Positions 14,753-20,174 of a stretch of DNA of 20,174 nucleotides are shown one piece after another. This DNA is from a virus. Made by a program: the position numbers and the translations under genes. Position 1 is the first letter of the stretch, and each line of letters starts with the position of its first letter. Below the pieces are notes generated by a model. The model was given only the letters and a program-made list of their open reading frames with translations. It ran no database searches and was not told where the DNA came from. Where the stretch lies: positions 1-20,174 of IMG/VR virus record IMGVR_UViG_3300046543_000153. The stretch is one strand, 5' to 3'.

Positions 14753-15517
14753 TCAGGCTTTCGGCTGAGCGACAGGCGGACGGCCCGGAAGAGTCGGCAA
14801 CTGCACCGGGATCTCAAGGCTCGGATCCAAAATCACCCAGCGGTAGCCGACGCCGACCACCCATGCGAAGCAGATGATCTTACCGCCGATCTCAGGAGGG
14901 AGCGGAGGCCATACGGCACCAGGCGGCAACACGGGCAACTGACCAGCGGAACCACTACCGCCGGGCAGACCCTGATCCGGAGCACCCGGTGGCACTGGAT
15001 AGATCGGATGAGACGGATGTACAGGAGCAGGTGGAGGCCAGATGCCGAGCGGCGGCAGCACTGGCAACTGGTCCGGATGCACCGGAAGACTCGGAGGCAG
15101 GCCTTGATCGGGCCTCCCACCTTCATCCACTCCATAACCTGGATCCACTGGACGACTTGGTCTCGCTGGCAAGTGTGCCGGATAGTCAGGTGGAGTCGGC
15201 AGTGGATGGCCAGCCGTCGGCGGCAGAGTGTTATCGATCACCGGTGGGAGTGGGAACCCCCAGCCTGGGTCAACCGGACCCTGGATCGGTGGCCAGACAT
15301 GCGGAGGACGAGGAGGACGCGGGAGTCCTTGACCAGGTCGCTCGATCCCGACACCCCAGCCTGGATCGACCGGCACGTCGATGCCAGGAAGTCCCTGATC
15401 GGGATGCTCAATCCCGATCCCATAGTCAGGATCTACCGGGCCTTCGCCAGGAGGCAACCCCTGATCGGGACGATGCCCCGGACGTACTACACGAAGAAAA
15501 CCTCTAACCCACGGCAT
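14753..15517 (-). CDS. Proline-rich repeat protein with PDQGLP and PVDPGWG motifs
   Basis: The 254-residue protein starts at ATG 15517, preferred because AGGA lies about 9 bases upstream. A longer open frame starts in the gap. After MPWVRGFLRVVRPGHR the body is an extended Pro/Gly array: four PDQGLP plus one PGQGLP, and four PVDPxYG/PVDPGWG units. Two QLPVLPPxxxWPPxxP blocks follow. The array ends in PPEIGGKIICFAWVVGVGYRWVIL, a compact hydrophobic, probably beta-structured segment, then a Pro-rich tail. Low complexity with conserved Tyr/Trp in the repeats suggests an extended rod or a repeated binding peptide. It is encoded between terminase and the lysis-type genes. I recall similar proteins in proteobacterial phages but no known function. 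It could be virion-associated or a host-interaction protein. Confidence 0.75.
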   Translation of the reverse strand: MPWVRGFLRVVRPGHRPDQGLPPGEGPVDPDYGIGIEHPDQGLPGIDVPVDPGWGVGIERPGQGLPRPPRPPHVWPPIQGPVDPGWGFPLPPVIDNTLPPTAGHPLPTPPDYPAHLPARPSRPVDPGYGVDEGGRPDQGLPPSLPVHPDQLPVLPPLGIWPPPAPVHPSHPIYPVPPGAPDQGLPGGSGSAGQLPVLPPGAVWPPLPPEIGGKIICFAWVVGVGYRWVILDPSLEIPVQLPTLPGRPPVAQPKA

Positions 15518-15560
15518 TATGTGATGTCCTTTCAGACCAGTTGAGGACGCAGCCAACTAG

Positions 15561-15779
15561 CTAACTGCGGCCAAGGTTACGCACGATCAGCCCTCCCATC
15601 GGATCGCACACCAGATCCTCTAGGCTTTCGCTAAAGGCTTCGAACTCCCGGACGCTTAGTGGTCGTCCGTCTTTGAAGGCTTCCCTCATAGCGTGCCAAG
15701 CCTTCAATCCTGTGATGTTGCCTTTCAGAGCAGCATCAACTACAGTCACGACCTGCTCAGTAGTAACATGTCCATGCAT
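15561..15779 (-). CDS. Small hypothetical protein after the large terminase
   Basis: The protein is 72 residues from ATG 15779. This start lies 1 base after the terminase stop codon and has AGGA 6 bases upstream; the longer open frame lies inside the terminase gene. The sequence is soluble and mostly helical (TTEQVVTVVDAALKGNITGLKAWHAMREAF, then SVREFEAFSESLEDLVCDPMGGLIVRNLG). I see no catalytic motif or named family. Position directly after TerL suggests a packaging or early morphogenesis accessory role, which is only an inference. Confidence 0.72.
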   Translation of the reverse strand: MHGHVTTEQVVTVVDAALKGNITGLKAWHAMREAFKDGRPLSVREFEAFSESLEDLVCDPMGGLIVRNLGRS

Positions 15780-15780
15780 G

Positions 15781-17793
15781 TTAGGTCCTAAGCTCACGTA
15801 GCCGGTCCCTAGGAGTAAAGGGTCCCCGGATAGTTGAACGAGCTCGCTCACGAGCAGCAGCCTCTGCACGCTTGAGCTCGTCCTTGTAGAAGTGTAAGAA
15901 CCCTTGACCTGGGATCGCTGGCTGCGCAAACGCATTGATCACAGCATCACCCTTGTCGGGAGATCGCCCTAGACGATCCTTGACTTTCTTCTTATCCTCT
16001 ACTTGGATTCCTCTGACAGTAAGAGTCCAGCGAGCAGTAGCAAGATCAGCCGCCAGTTCGCTATCGGGAGGTAGAGCAATCTCCAGCCCAAGTGATGGAT
16101 CCAAAGCCTCTCTAAACAGCCAGATCCATTCGCTGCGGGCATTGTAAAACCCTAACGTACCGGATCGATCTGTGGCTACTGACTTGTCAGCTCCATTCAT
16201 CGCAACAATGTCAATCCCGCGGAGTCTTCCCACATCAACAGGCGACGATCCCACACCGACGACGTCGACCTTGATCCGCCACTCTGAAAATCCGAACTCG
16301 ACGACCTTGTTAATGACAGCTGGACCATCAGGAGTATCAGCGCCAGGTACAAGACGAAGACTAGCAAACCAACTACCACGTCTCTCGCTAAAGACCGTCT
16401 TGTCACGGCCACCACGAGACACGTCAACACCCACATCCCGACTACCAGGTAGGTCAGCACTAAACCCCCTAGTGATGTCAAGGTTACCGTAGGTGTTGTA
16501 ATTCAGTTTGCGTTGGTCTTCTGATAGTAATGCTGACGTATCTACCCCAACTCCTGCCTGTTGAAAGAACTCCTCAAGACTACGCGGTTGCGTCTTGGGG
16601 ATATCAAGGTCTGGTATGTCGTCAGGCCTCAGCGCTTGCTTGGGCTCAGTTGCCTCTTCTACTTCCTCGCTATGTTGAGCCTCTGTGCCTCGCTCCTCCT
16701 CACGGAGTGTCGAATCAAGTATCGCGGAGCGTCCGGAGGGAGGGGATGAGTTCTTTACGGGGATTTCTGATACACTATCCGCGATTTTTGTGCCTGCTTT
16801 TGCTGTCGCAGCTGTGTCCTTACGTTTGATGAGCTTATGGAGGTATTCTTCATAGGTCGGGGCCCAGCGCGCTTGCGCAGCTAAAATCCACGCTGTGGGG
16901 ATTACTTGCCATTCATCGTCGTCTTCGCCTATCCCGAAGTCGCCTTGCAGCATACGAGACCGTAAGGGCTCGGGTAGCGCTTGTAGGATGCTTAGGTACC
17001 CGGATGACATCAGGTACGGGTTGTCTTGAATGCGTGCTCGAATGAAGGTGCGCGACCTCGGGAATACTTCAGTCTCGAGGTTGTTAATCTCCATGTAGAT
17101 CGGGTCGCTCGAGCTGACTTCTACATCCTCACCTTCACTGTTAGTGATGAACCACCTCAATTCGCCTGATTTGGCCGGATTTGGGTGGTTAGGATTGAGC
17201 CAGGGCCCCCAATATTCGTTAACCCACTGCCCCTCGGCGCTAGTTGGAGGGTTACCAGCAGCGATTACTCTGGTGCGGTAATATTCTCCTGTAGCTGGGT
17301 TGACTTTGGTAGTACGATTCCAACCTGTGAGGAACTTGTACTGCCGCTTCGTGAAGTGGGTGATCTCGTCAAACCCCTTCAAGTCATGCGGTCGCCCCTG
17401 ATACTTCTGCTCATCGCCTTCGAACTGACATGCACCAAACTCGATGGAGTTGCCAGTCTTGAAGCGCCATAACCAGTCTGAACCGTTGTACTTGCCGATG
17501 TCGTAGTACAGCTCCCCGCTTCGATCTTTGATGCCCTTCAGCTGTTGGAACTCCCGCCTGAAGATGATTGATCTCCAGTGGGCTTGTAAAGCTGTCCCCA
17601 GCAGCAGATCGGTCTTACCACCGCCGGCGGCCCCGCCATAGAATAGCTCGTCAGCTAGCGAGTTGAAAGCATCTGTTTGGGGCCCCGGAAGAGGAGTCCA
17701 TGTAGGCACCTCGATGCCTGACAGCAGTGCATCTACCTCGCGCAGCTCGCCAGGAGTCAAGTAGCTCAGAAGATCTTGCAGTTCATTTGACAT
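15781..17793 (-). CDS. terL: Terminase large subunit with a long polar insertion
   Basis: The 670-residue protein is the packaging motor ATPase and nuclease. The Walker A motif GGAAGGGKTD is at residues 53-62. LKGFDEI with Asp142-Glu143 gives Walker B and the catalytic glutamate, and TGWNRTT follows. The nuclease domain begins near residue 454 with DVGVDVSRGGRDKTVF, then VDVVGVGSSPVDVG and GRSPDKGDAVINAF, which supply the acidic metal ligands. Residues about 322-450 are a polar, Ser/Glu/Lys/Thr-rich segment between the ATPase and nuclease domains, longer than I expect in this family. The ATG at 17793 lies 15 bases after the TerS-like stop, with no strong Shine-Dalgarno, so coupled translation is likely. 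Acts at the portal to translocate and cut DNA. Confidence 0.93.
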   Translation of the reverse strand: MSNELQDLLSYLTPGELREVDALLSGIEVPTWTPLPGPQTDAFNSLADELFYGGAAGGGKTDLLLGTALQAHWRSIIFRREFQQLKGIKDRSGELYYDIGKYNGSDWLWRFKTGNSIEFGACQFEGDEQKYQGRPHDLKGFDEITHFTKRQYKFLTGWNRTTKVNPATGEYYRTRVIAAGNPPTSAEGQWVNEYWGPWLNPNHPNPAKSGELRWFITNSEGEDVEVSSSDPIYMEINNLETEVFPRSRTFIRARIQDNPYLMSSGYLSILQALPEPLRSRMLQGDFGIGEDDDEWQVIPTAWILAAQARWAPTYEEYLHKLIKRKDTAATAKAGTKIADSVSEIPVKNSSPPSGRSAILDSTLREEERGTEAQHSEEVEEATEPKQALRPDDIPDLDIPKTQPRSLEEFFQQAGVGVDTSALLSEDQRKLNYNTYGNLDITRGFSADLPGSRDVGVDVSRGGRDKTVFSERRGSWFASLRLVPGADTPDGPAVINKVVEFGFSEWRIKVDVVGVGSSPVDVGRLRGIDIVAMNGADKSVATDRSGTLGFYNARSEWIWLFREALDPSLGLEIALPPDSELAADLATARWTLTVRGIQVEDKKKVKDRLGRSPDKGDAVINAFAQPAIPGQGFLHFYKDELKRAEAAARERARSTIRGPFTPRDRLRELRT

Positions 17794-17808
17794 CAGTTGT
17801 TTGAGGTG

Positions 17809-19236
17809 TTAACCAGCCTTTCTGCTTCTAGCTTTGTCAAGCAAGATAGCAAGTCGTCGGGCTCTGTCGCTGGCACTCAGTGTTTGGTTGTCATGTGGTT
17901 GTTCGCTAGTTGGTTCTGTCTTTGCTGATACTGTGCTGGCCTCTGCGCGCTTGGAAGGCGAACTCAAGTATGCTATATTTTGGCTGCCAGTAGAGTCACC
18001 TGATCTAGGCGTTGAAGCTAGAGCACGTTGTGAATTGGAGTTATGTTGTGTGGATGTTGGGTGTAGACCAATGCTGATACGTTGTAGCTGTGTGGTGAGC
18101 TTGAGGGCTTCTAAGGCAGTCTTAGGAGTGAGACCCTTCCAGAACAGAGGTTCACCCTCGCCGTCTAGGAAGTACGGCTTGAAGTTAGGGTTGCTTGGAT
18201 CGGGATTCATGAATGCTAAGAGCTTGCCGTACAGAGCATGAGCGTCACTGAAGTGGGTGTTCTCCAGCTGTAGAGCCATCATGTCACGACTCTTCTTGAT
18301 TGAGTCGAGGTAGAACATGTCATGCGAGCGAGCTCGCCAATCCCAATGGTAAAGGTAGAACCATTCGACGAACTCGTCGTGTGACGCACCGTGTAAAATG
18401 TCTTGCTTGGCTTGGTTGAACGTGCTAGTAGGGATGAAGCCAGAGCCTTCTAGAGGGCCCGTCGTTTGATGATCGGGGTGGTTGTTGTTGTGGGGGTGGT
18501 TGTGGTGGTGGTTGAGTGACTGTGGGCACCGGATGGCAGCGATACGCTGTTGCAAGTTAAGGTTGTTGCTCAGTACGAACAGCTGACGCCCTCCGGTAGT
18601 ACCTTGCTCTAGGTACCCTTGAAAGGCCGTATAGGCATCAATCGGTTCGCAAGGGAGTTTCTGCCAGAATGGGTGACCCTCAGGCGTCATCGGGTACCCC
18701 TCGTCGTAGCTTAGAGGGGTGTACGCTTTCTGGAGGGCTCGGTGATTGAGGATCAGCTGAGGAAGCCGATGGTCTTCACTAATAGATGCAGGTTGGGAGA
18801 TTGGGGATGAGTTGTTTTCTACTTCCCCCTCAGACCTGATGGAGTCCCCGACCCCTTGTGGCTCCGAGTCTGTTTCTTGCTCGTCCGCACTAGGTGGATT
18901 CGAGCTGTCTTCGTCGAGGCTCGAGTCCCTCTGTTGCCTCGCTTGCTTCTGGTTCCTCGAGACATTCTGCGCTCCCTGTGAGTGGGTTATCGCATAGTTG
19001 GCTAACGCCTCTTCCATTGAGGATGCGTTAGTTAATGATTGCAGCTCGTCTGGGGTAATGGGATTGAGGACGCCTTTGAACAAGTCTGCTGGGTTTAGCT
19101 TGTCCGCCCTATGGTACCCTTCCGGGAGATTCAGGGGGTTGATTGGCACATAGGTGCTCGCTTGGCGCATGATTTGCGCCTTAGTAGGCAATTCGTTGTT
19201 ATTGTTTGGGTCGTAGTATGGCCCAAATTGCGACAT
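17809..19236 (-). CDS. Large TerS-like protein (putative terminase small subunit)
   Basis: The 475-residue protein is the first gene of the late operon, directly before TerL, where the small terminase subunit usually lies. A core of about residues 165-385 contains EGYPMTPEGHPFWQKLPCEPIDAYTAFQGYLEQG, EFVEWFYLYHWDWRARSHDMFYLDSIKKSRDMMALQLENTHFSDAHAL and GLTPKTALEALKLTTQLQRISIGL, helical blocks I recall in large terminase-small-like phage proteins. Residues about 95-155 and 385-460 are Ser/Glu/Asn/Gln-rich and probably disordered. A His/Asn tract (NHHHNHPHNNNHPDH) lies near residues 240-255. It should recognise packaging-initiation DNA. Function is inferred from position and partial pattern. The ATG 19236 has a weak AGAGG site 13 bases upstream. 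Confidence 0.7.
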   Translation of the reverse strand: MSQFGPYYDPNNNNELPTKAQIMRQASTYVPINPLNLPEGYHRADKLNPADLFKGVLNPITPDELQSLTNASSMEEALANYAITHSQGAQNVSRNQKQARQQRDSSLDEDSSNPPSADEQETDSEPQGVGDSIRSEGEVENNSSPISQPASISEDHRLPQLILNHRALQKAYTPLSYDEGYPMTPEGHPFWQKLPCEPIDAYTAFQGYLEQGTTGGRQLFVLSNNLNLQQRIAAIRCPQSLNHHHNHPHNNNHPDHQTTGPLEGSGFIPTSTFNQAKQDILHGASHDEFVEWFYLYHWDWRARSHDMFYLDSIKKSRDMMALQLENTHFSDAHALYGKLLAFMNPDPSNPNFKPYFLDGEGEPLFWKGLTPKTALEALKLTTQLQRISIGLHPTSTQHNSNSQRALASTPRSGDSTGSQNIAYLSSPSKRAEASTVSAKTEPTSEQPHDNQTLSASDRARRLAILLDKARSRKAG

Positions 19237-19267
19237 GTCGATATGGTGCCTCTGGCTAGTTTGATAA

Positions 19268-19297
19268 ATTATACGCGATGGCCACAGGACTTAGCAA
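19268..19297 (-). promoter_or_regulatory. Putative sigma-70-type promoter of the late operon
   Basis: On the minus strand TTGCTA (complement of 19292-19297) precedes TATAAT (complement of 19268-19273) by 18 bases. The -10 is perfect and the -35 matches 4 of 6. Transcription would begin about 25 bases before the TerS-like ATG, and it is the only good promoter I see for the whole late block. Confidence 0.6.
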
Positions 19298-19441
19298 GAG
19301 GCTTTAACATTAAATTTTCTTCATGTTATATCAAGCTGTCTATGCTGTGCCCCTCCTTTTTGTACGTCCGGTGGATTTTTGGTTAAACCGTCCAGGCGCG
19401 GGCGTTTCGGACGTTTTCGGTGGGGTTTTTAACAGAAAATT

Positions 19442-19477
19442 ATGAACAATAATTAATGTACATTAACAATTGTTCAT
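19442..19477. repeat. 36-bp imperfect palindrome, candidate operator
   Basis: Outer arms ATGAACAAT (19442-19450) and ATTGTTCAT (19469-19477) are exact complements. They enclose a perfect palindrome TTAATGTACATTAA (19453-19466), with only the 2-base steps between them unpaired. The -35 of the plus-strand promoter lies in its right half, so a dimeric or tetrameric repressor bound here would block that promoter. An origin role is an alternative. Confidence 0.6.
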
Positions 19478-19490
19478 GTGATGTTTTAAT
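19463..19490 (+). promoter_or_regulatory. Putative promoter for the HTH gene
   Basis: TTAACA (19463-19468) matches the -35 consensus at 5 of 6 positions. TTTAAT (19485-19490) matches the -10 at 5 of 6, with a 16-base spacer. The predicted start falls near 19497. The overlap with the palindrome suggests autoregulation. The AT-rich background lowers the certainty. Confidence 0.45.
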
Positions 19491-19497
19491 AAAAGGG

Positions 19498-19533
19498 GGG
19501 TATTATACCCATATTGAGTAATGACGCTCAATA
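19498..19533 (+). promoter_or_regulatory. Two tandem hairpins in the HTH gene leader
   Basis: GGGTA/TACCC (19498-19510, loop TTA) and TATTGAG/CTCAATA (19512-19518 and 19527-19533, loop TAATGACG) lie in tandem upstream of the HTH start. They may be operators or a structured leader; the second includes the CTCAAT motif that recurs downstream. Confidence 0.45.
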
Positions 19534-19554
19534 AAGAGAAAGTAAGGTAATAAA

Positions 19555-19749
19555 ATGTCCTACGATATCGATTATGAGATTCCGGTTACAAATTCGGATA
19601 TTATGTCCGAAATTGGGAATCTCTCCACAATGTCCTCAAAAATTAGATACCTTGCTCAAAAAGGTTACACCAGATCAGAAATTTCGAAAAAACTCAATAT
19701 TCGTTACCAGTGGGTCAGAAATGTTCTAATCACACCAATCAAATCATAA
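19555..19749 (+). CDS. Small helix-turn-helix protein
   Basis: The 64-residue protein starts at ATG 19555 with TAAGG 7 bases upstream. Its C-terminal half (SSKIRYLAQKGYTRSEISKKLNIRYQWVRNVLITP) is a homeodomain-like helix-turn-helix: KIRYLAQKGYTRSEISKKL makes the first two helices and IRYQWVRNVL the recognition helix. I recall the pattern xKIRxLxxxGxxRSEIAxxLxxRYQxVRNVL as common in alphaproteobacteria and their phages. It probably binds DNA, perhaps the nearby palindrome or repeats. The gene is visibly more AT-rich than the late genes and is transcribed the other way. It is followed by a strong terminator. Confidence 0.85.
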   Translation: MSYDIDYEIPVTNSDIMSEIGNLSTMSSKIRYLAQKGYTRSEISKKLNIRYQWVRNVLITPIKS

Positions 19750-19843
19750 TTGAGATTGGGGGGTCAGAAATGATCCCCCTTTCTTTTTCCTCACAGGATC
19801 TCAATAATGAGACAACTGCTCAATAACCACCCCCGTTCTCAAT
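19693..19843. repeat. Cluster of CTCAAT/ATTGAG motifs
   Basis: The hexamer CTCAAT or its complement ATTGAG occurs at 19693, 19749, 19800, 19819 and 19838, with two more copies at 19513 and 19527. That is seven in about 330 bases. Extended forms (CTCAATA, TTGAGATT) recur too. The density exceeds chance for a hexamer and suggests binding sites, though AT bias contributes. Confidence 0.4.
19758..19788 (+). terminator. Strong intrinsic terminator after the HTH gene
   Basis: GGGGGGTCA (19758-19766) pairs with TGATCCCCC (19771-19779), with one G-U pair, around a GAAA tetraloop. It is followed by TTTCTTTTT (19780-19788). It begins 9 bases after the HTH stop codon. Any downstream plus-strand gene needs read-through or its own promoter. 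Confidence 0.9.
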
Positions 19844-19953
19844 TCCCGGAATGCGCAGACAATCCCTTTTTTGAGATTGCGGTACGGACCCCCTGGGCCC
19901 AAGAAGCCCTGGGACCGGTTCGGACCGGGCGGGCGTCTGCGCCCCGCGCGTAG
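19807..19953 (+). CDS. Possible 48-residue ORF entering the GC-rich island
   Basis: The frame from ATG 19807 to TAG 19951-19953 encodes 48 residues, starting MRQLLNNHPRSQFPECADNPF and ending RTPWAQEALGPVRTGRASAPRA. AGGA lies 8 bases upstream, a fair ribosome site, 19 bases after the terminator. Two of the GC-rich repeats fall in its frame as VRT. Other frames across the island are also open, as expected for GC-rich DNA, so coding is unproven and no family is recognised. Confidence 0.35.
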   Translation: MRQLLNNHPRSQFPECADNPFFEIAVRTPWAQEALGPVRTGRASAPRA

Positions 19954-20013
19954 TAGAGGCCCGGGCCGTCTCGGAGCGCCAAAAAATGAAACCATGGTTG
20001 ACCGGTACGGACC
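19881..20013. repeat. Three GGTWCGGACC repeats in a GC-rich island
   Basis: GGTACGGACC (19881-19890 and 20004-20013) and GGTTCGGACC (19917-19926) form three near-identical copies. The last two extend to ACCGGTWCGGACCG, each able to fold as a small hairpin. CCCTGGG occurs three times nearby (19891, 19907, 20043). Their spacing is 36 and 87 bases, both multiples of three. The island is sharply GC-rich between AT-rich flanks. Confidence 0.7.
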
Positions 20014-20093
20014 GTGAACCCCGATCGAGGAGACTGTTGGCCCCCTGGGGGACCGTGCAAGACTATTCCGAAACATTAACAAAAATTAATTAG
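19986..20093 (+). CDS. Possible 35-residue ORF
   Basis: ATG 19986 to TAG 20091-20093 encodes 35 residues, from MKPWLTGTDREPRSRRLL through APWGTVQDYSETLTKIN. GGAG lies 9 bases before the ATG. The short length and structured GC-rich DNA mean it could be chance. It shares a loose PW...Q pattern with the preceding short ORF. No family recognised. Confidence 0.28.
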   Translation: MKPWLTGTDREPRSRRLLAPWGTVQDYSETLTKIN

Positions 20094-20121
20094 GTGTTCT
20101 GCAGGACAACATTATATTATA

Positions 20122-20159
20122 TATTTGTAAATTAGGAATGGGTCCTAAATTTACAAATA
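20122..20159. repeat. 38-bp near-perfect inverted repeat
   Basis: TATTTGTAAATTAGGA (20122-20137) pairs with TCCTAAATTTACAAATA (20143-20159) over 16 bp with a single bulged base and a 5-base ATGGG loop. It lies just before a ribosome-binding-like sequence and follows an AT-rich TATATTA stretch. It may be an operator, an origin element or an mRNA hairpin for the next gene outside the window. Confidence 0.75.
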
Positions 20160-20162
20160 GGC

Positions 20163-20168
20163 AAAGGA
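20163..20168 (+). promoter_or_regulatory. Ribosome-binding-like site of a gene beyond the edge
   Basis: AAAGGA ends 6 bases before the window edge. With the spacing used elsewhere here (6-10 bases), a plus-strand start codon would fall just outside. The early block probably continues. Confidence 0.4.
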
Positions 20169-20174
20169 CAAAGA

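Larger units (their letters stand above)
19237..19554. other. Divergent intergenic control region
   Basis: No convincing gene lies here. From left to right it holds the late promoter, an AT-rich stretch, and a GC-rich structured segment (19361-19425) with ACGTCCG/CGGACGT arms and two CGGTGG-T5 repeats. Next come a 36-bp imperfect palindrome (19442-19477), the plus-strand promoter and a leader with two small inverted repeats. This is the switch region between late minus-strand and early plus-strand transcription. The palindrome and repeats are likely protein-binding sites. Confidence 0.6.
19750..20174. other. Right-end region without a confirmed gene
   Basis: After the HTH gene this stretch holds a strong terminator, the CTCAAT cluster, the GC-rich repeat island with two possible tiny ORFs, then AT-rich DNA with a long inverted repeat. 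It ends at a ribosome-binding-like AAAGGA near 20163. No ORF of normal length with a good start is present on either strand. It may be an origin, a packaging site or a set of small early genes. Confidence 0.6.

Noticed and set aside
14714-15544. Long plus-strand open frame opposite the proline-rich gene
   Set aside because: It is rich in Arg, Trp and Thr as expected from the complement of Pro/Gly codons, and the minus strand has clear repeats and a Shine-Dalgarno.
15980-16830. Intein or homing endonuclease in the terminase insert
   Set aside because: The extra segment is polar and lacks splice-junction Cys/Ser...HN signatures or LAGLIDADG/HNH motifs.
19856-20060. tRNA or rRNA gene in the GC-rich island
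   Set aside because: No cloverleaf with T-loop GTTCGAnnC geometry could be fitted; the GGTTCGGACC repeat only superficially resembles a T-arm.
19801-20082. 93-codon minus-strand frame across the GC-rich island
   Set aside because: Gly/Pro/Arg-rich composition follows from GC content, the start is TTG without a Shine-Dalgarno, and other frames are open too.

Overview
The window is a piece of a tailed double-stranded DNA phage or prophage, most likely a siphovirus. It carries one long late operon on the minus strand (about 19240 down to 1), read in the order packaging, lysis-type genes, head, neck, tail. The right end is a divergent control region followed by the start of a plus-strand block of small genes. 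No integrase, tRNA, CRISPR array or insertion sequence is visible. The host cannot be fixed from the sequence. The BPSL0067-type amidase, a DUF3309-like miniprotein and the small HTH protein are of kinds I associate with Alpha- and Betaproteobacteria and their phages, so a proteobacterial host is the best guess.

Reading the minus strand from right to left: a promoter at 19268-19297 precedes a large TerS-like protein (19236-17809) and the large terminase (17793-15781). Then come a 72-residue protein and a proline-rich PDQGLP-repeat protein (15517-14753). A tightly overlapped cluster of small genes follows: a possible 19-residue ORF, a two-helix membrane protein, a four-cysteine protein, a holin-like protein, a 54-residue DUF3309-like membrane protein, a coiled-coil miniprotein and a BPSL0067-type cysteine amidase. 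This is probably the lysis cassette. Next are portal, a beta-rich capsid-associated protein, a collagen-like fibre, a protease-scaffold fusion and a major capsid protein with an Ig-like insertion. The neck genes (gp6-like connector, gp10-like protein, tail terminator), an 85-residue protein and the tail tube follow. The operon ends with a tail-assembly chaperone made in two forms by a -1 frameshift, and the N-terminus of the tape-measure protein, which runs off the left edge. Most neighbours overlap by 1-8 bases or lie within 20 bases, so translation is probably coupled. Three starts look like GTG or TTG codons chosen by their Shine-Dalgarno sequence.

The plus-strand block at 19442-20174 differs in style. 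It has a 36-bp palindrome over a promoter, a small HTH gene with a structured leader and a strong intrinsic terminator, and a cluster of CTCAAT/ATTGAG motifs. A GC-rich island with three GGTWCGGACC repeats and two possible tiny ORFs follows. It ends with an AT-rich stretch holding a near-perfect 38-bp inverted repeat and a ribosome-binding-like sequence at the window edge. This is the least conventional part of the window and the best candidate for an undescribed regulatory, replication or packaging element.

Other notable points are the textbook frameshift signal in the chaperone, long polar low-complexity segments in TerS, TerL, portal and protease, the head-module position of the collagen-like fibre, and the proline-rich repeat protein.
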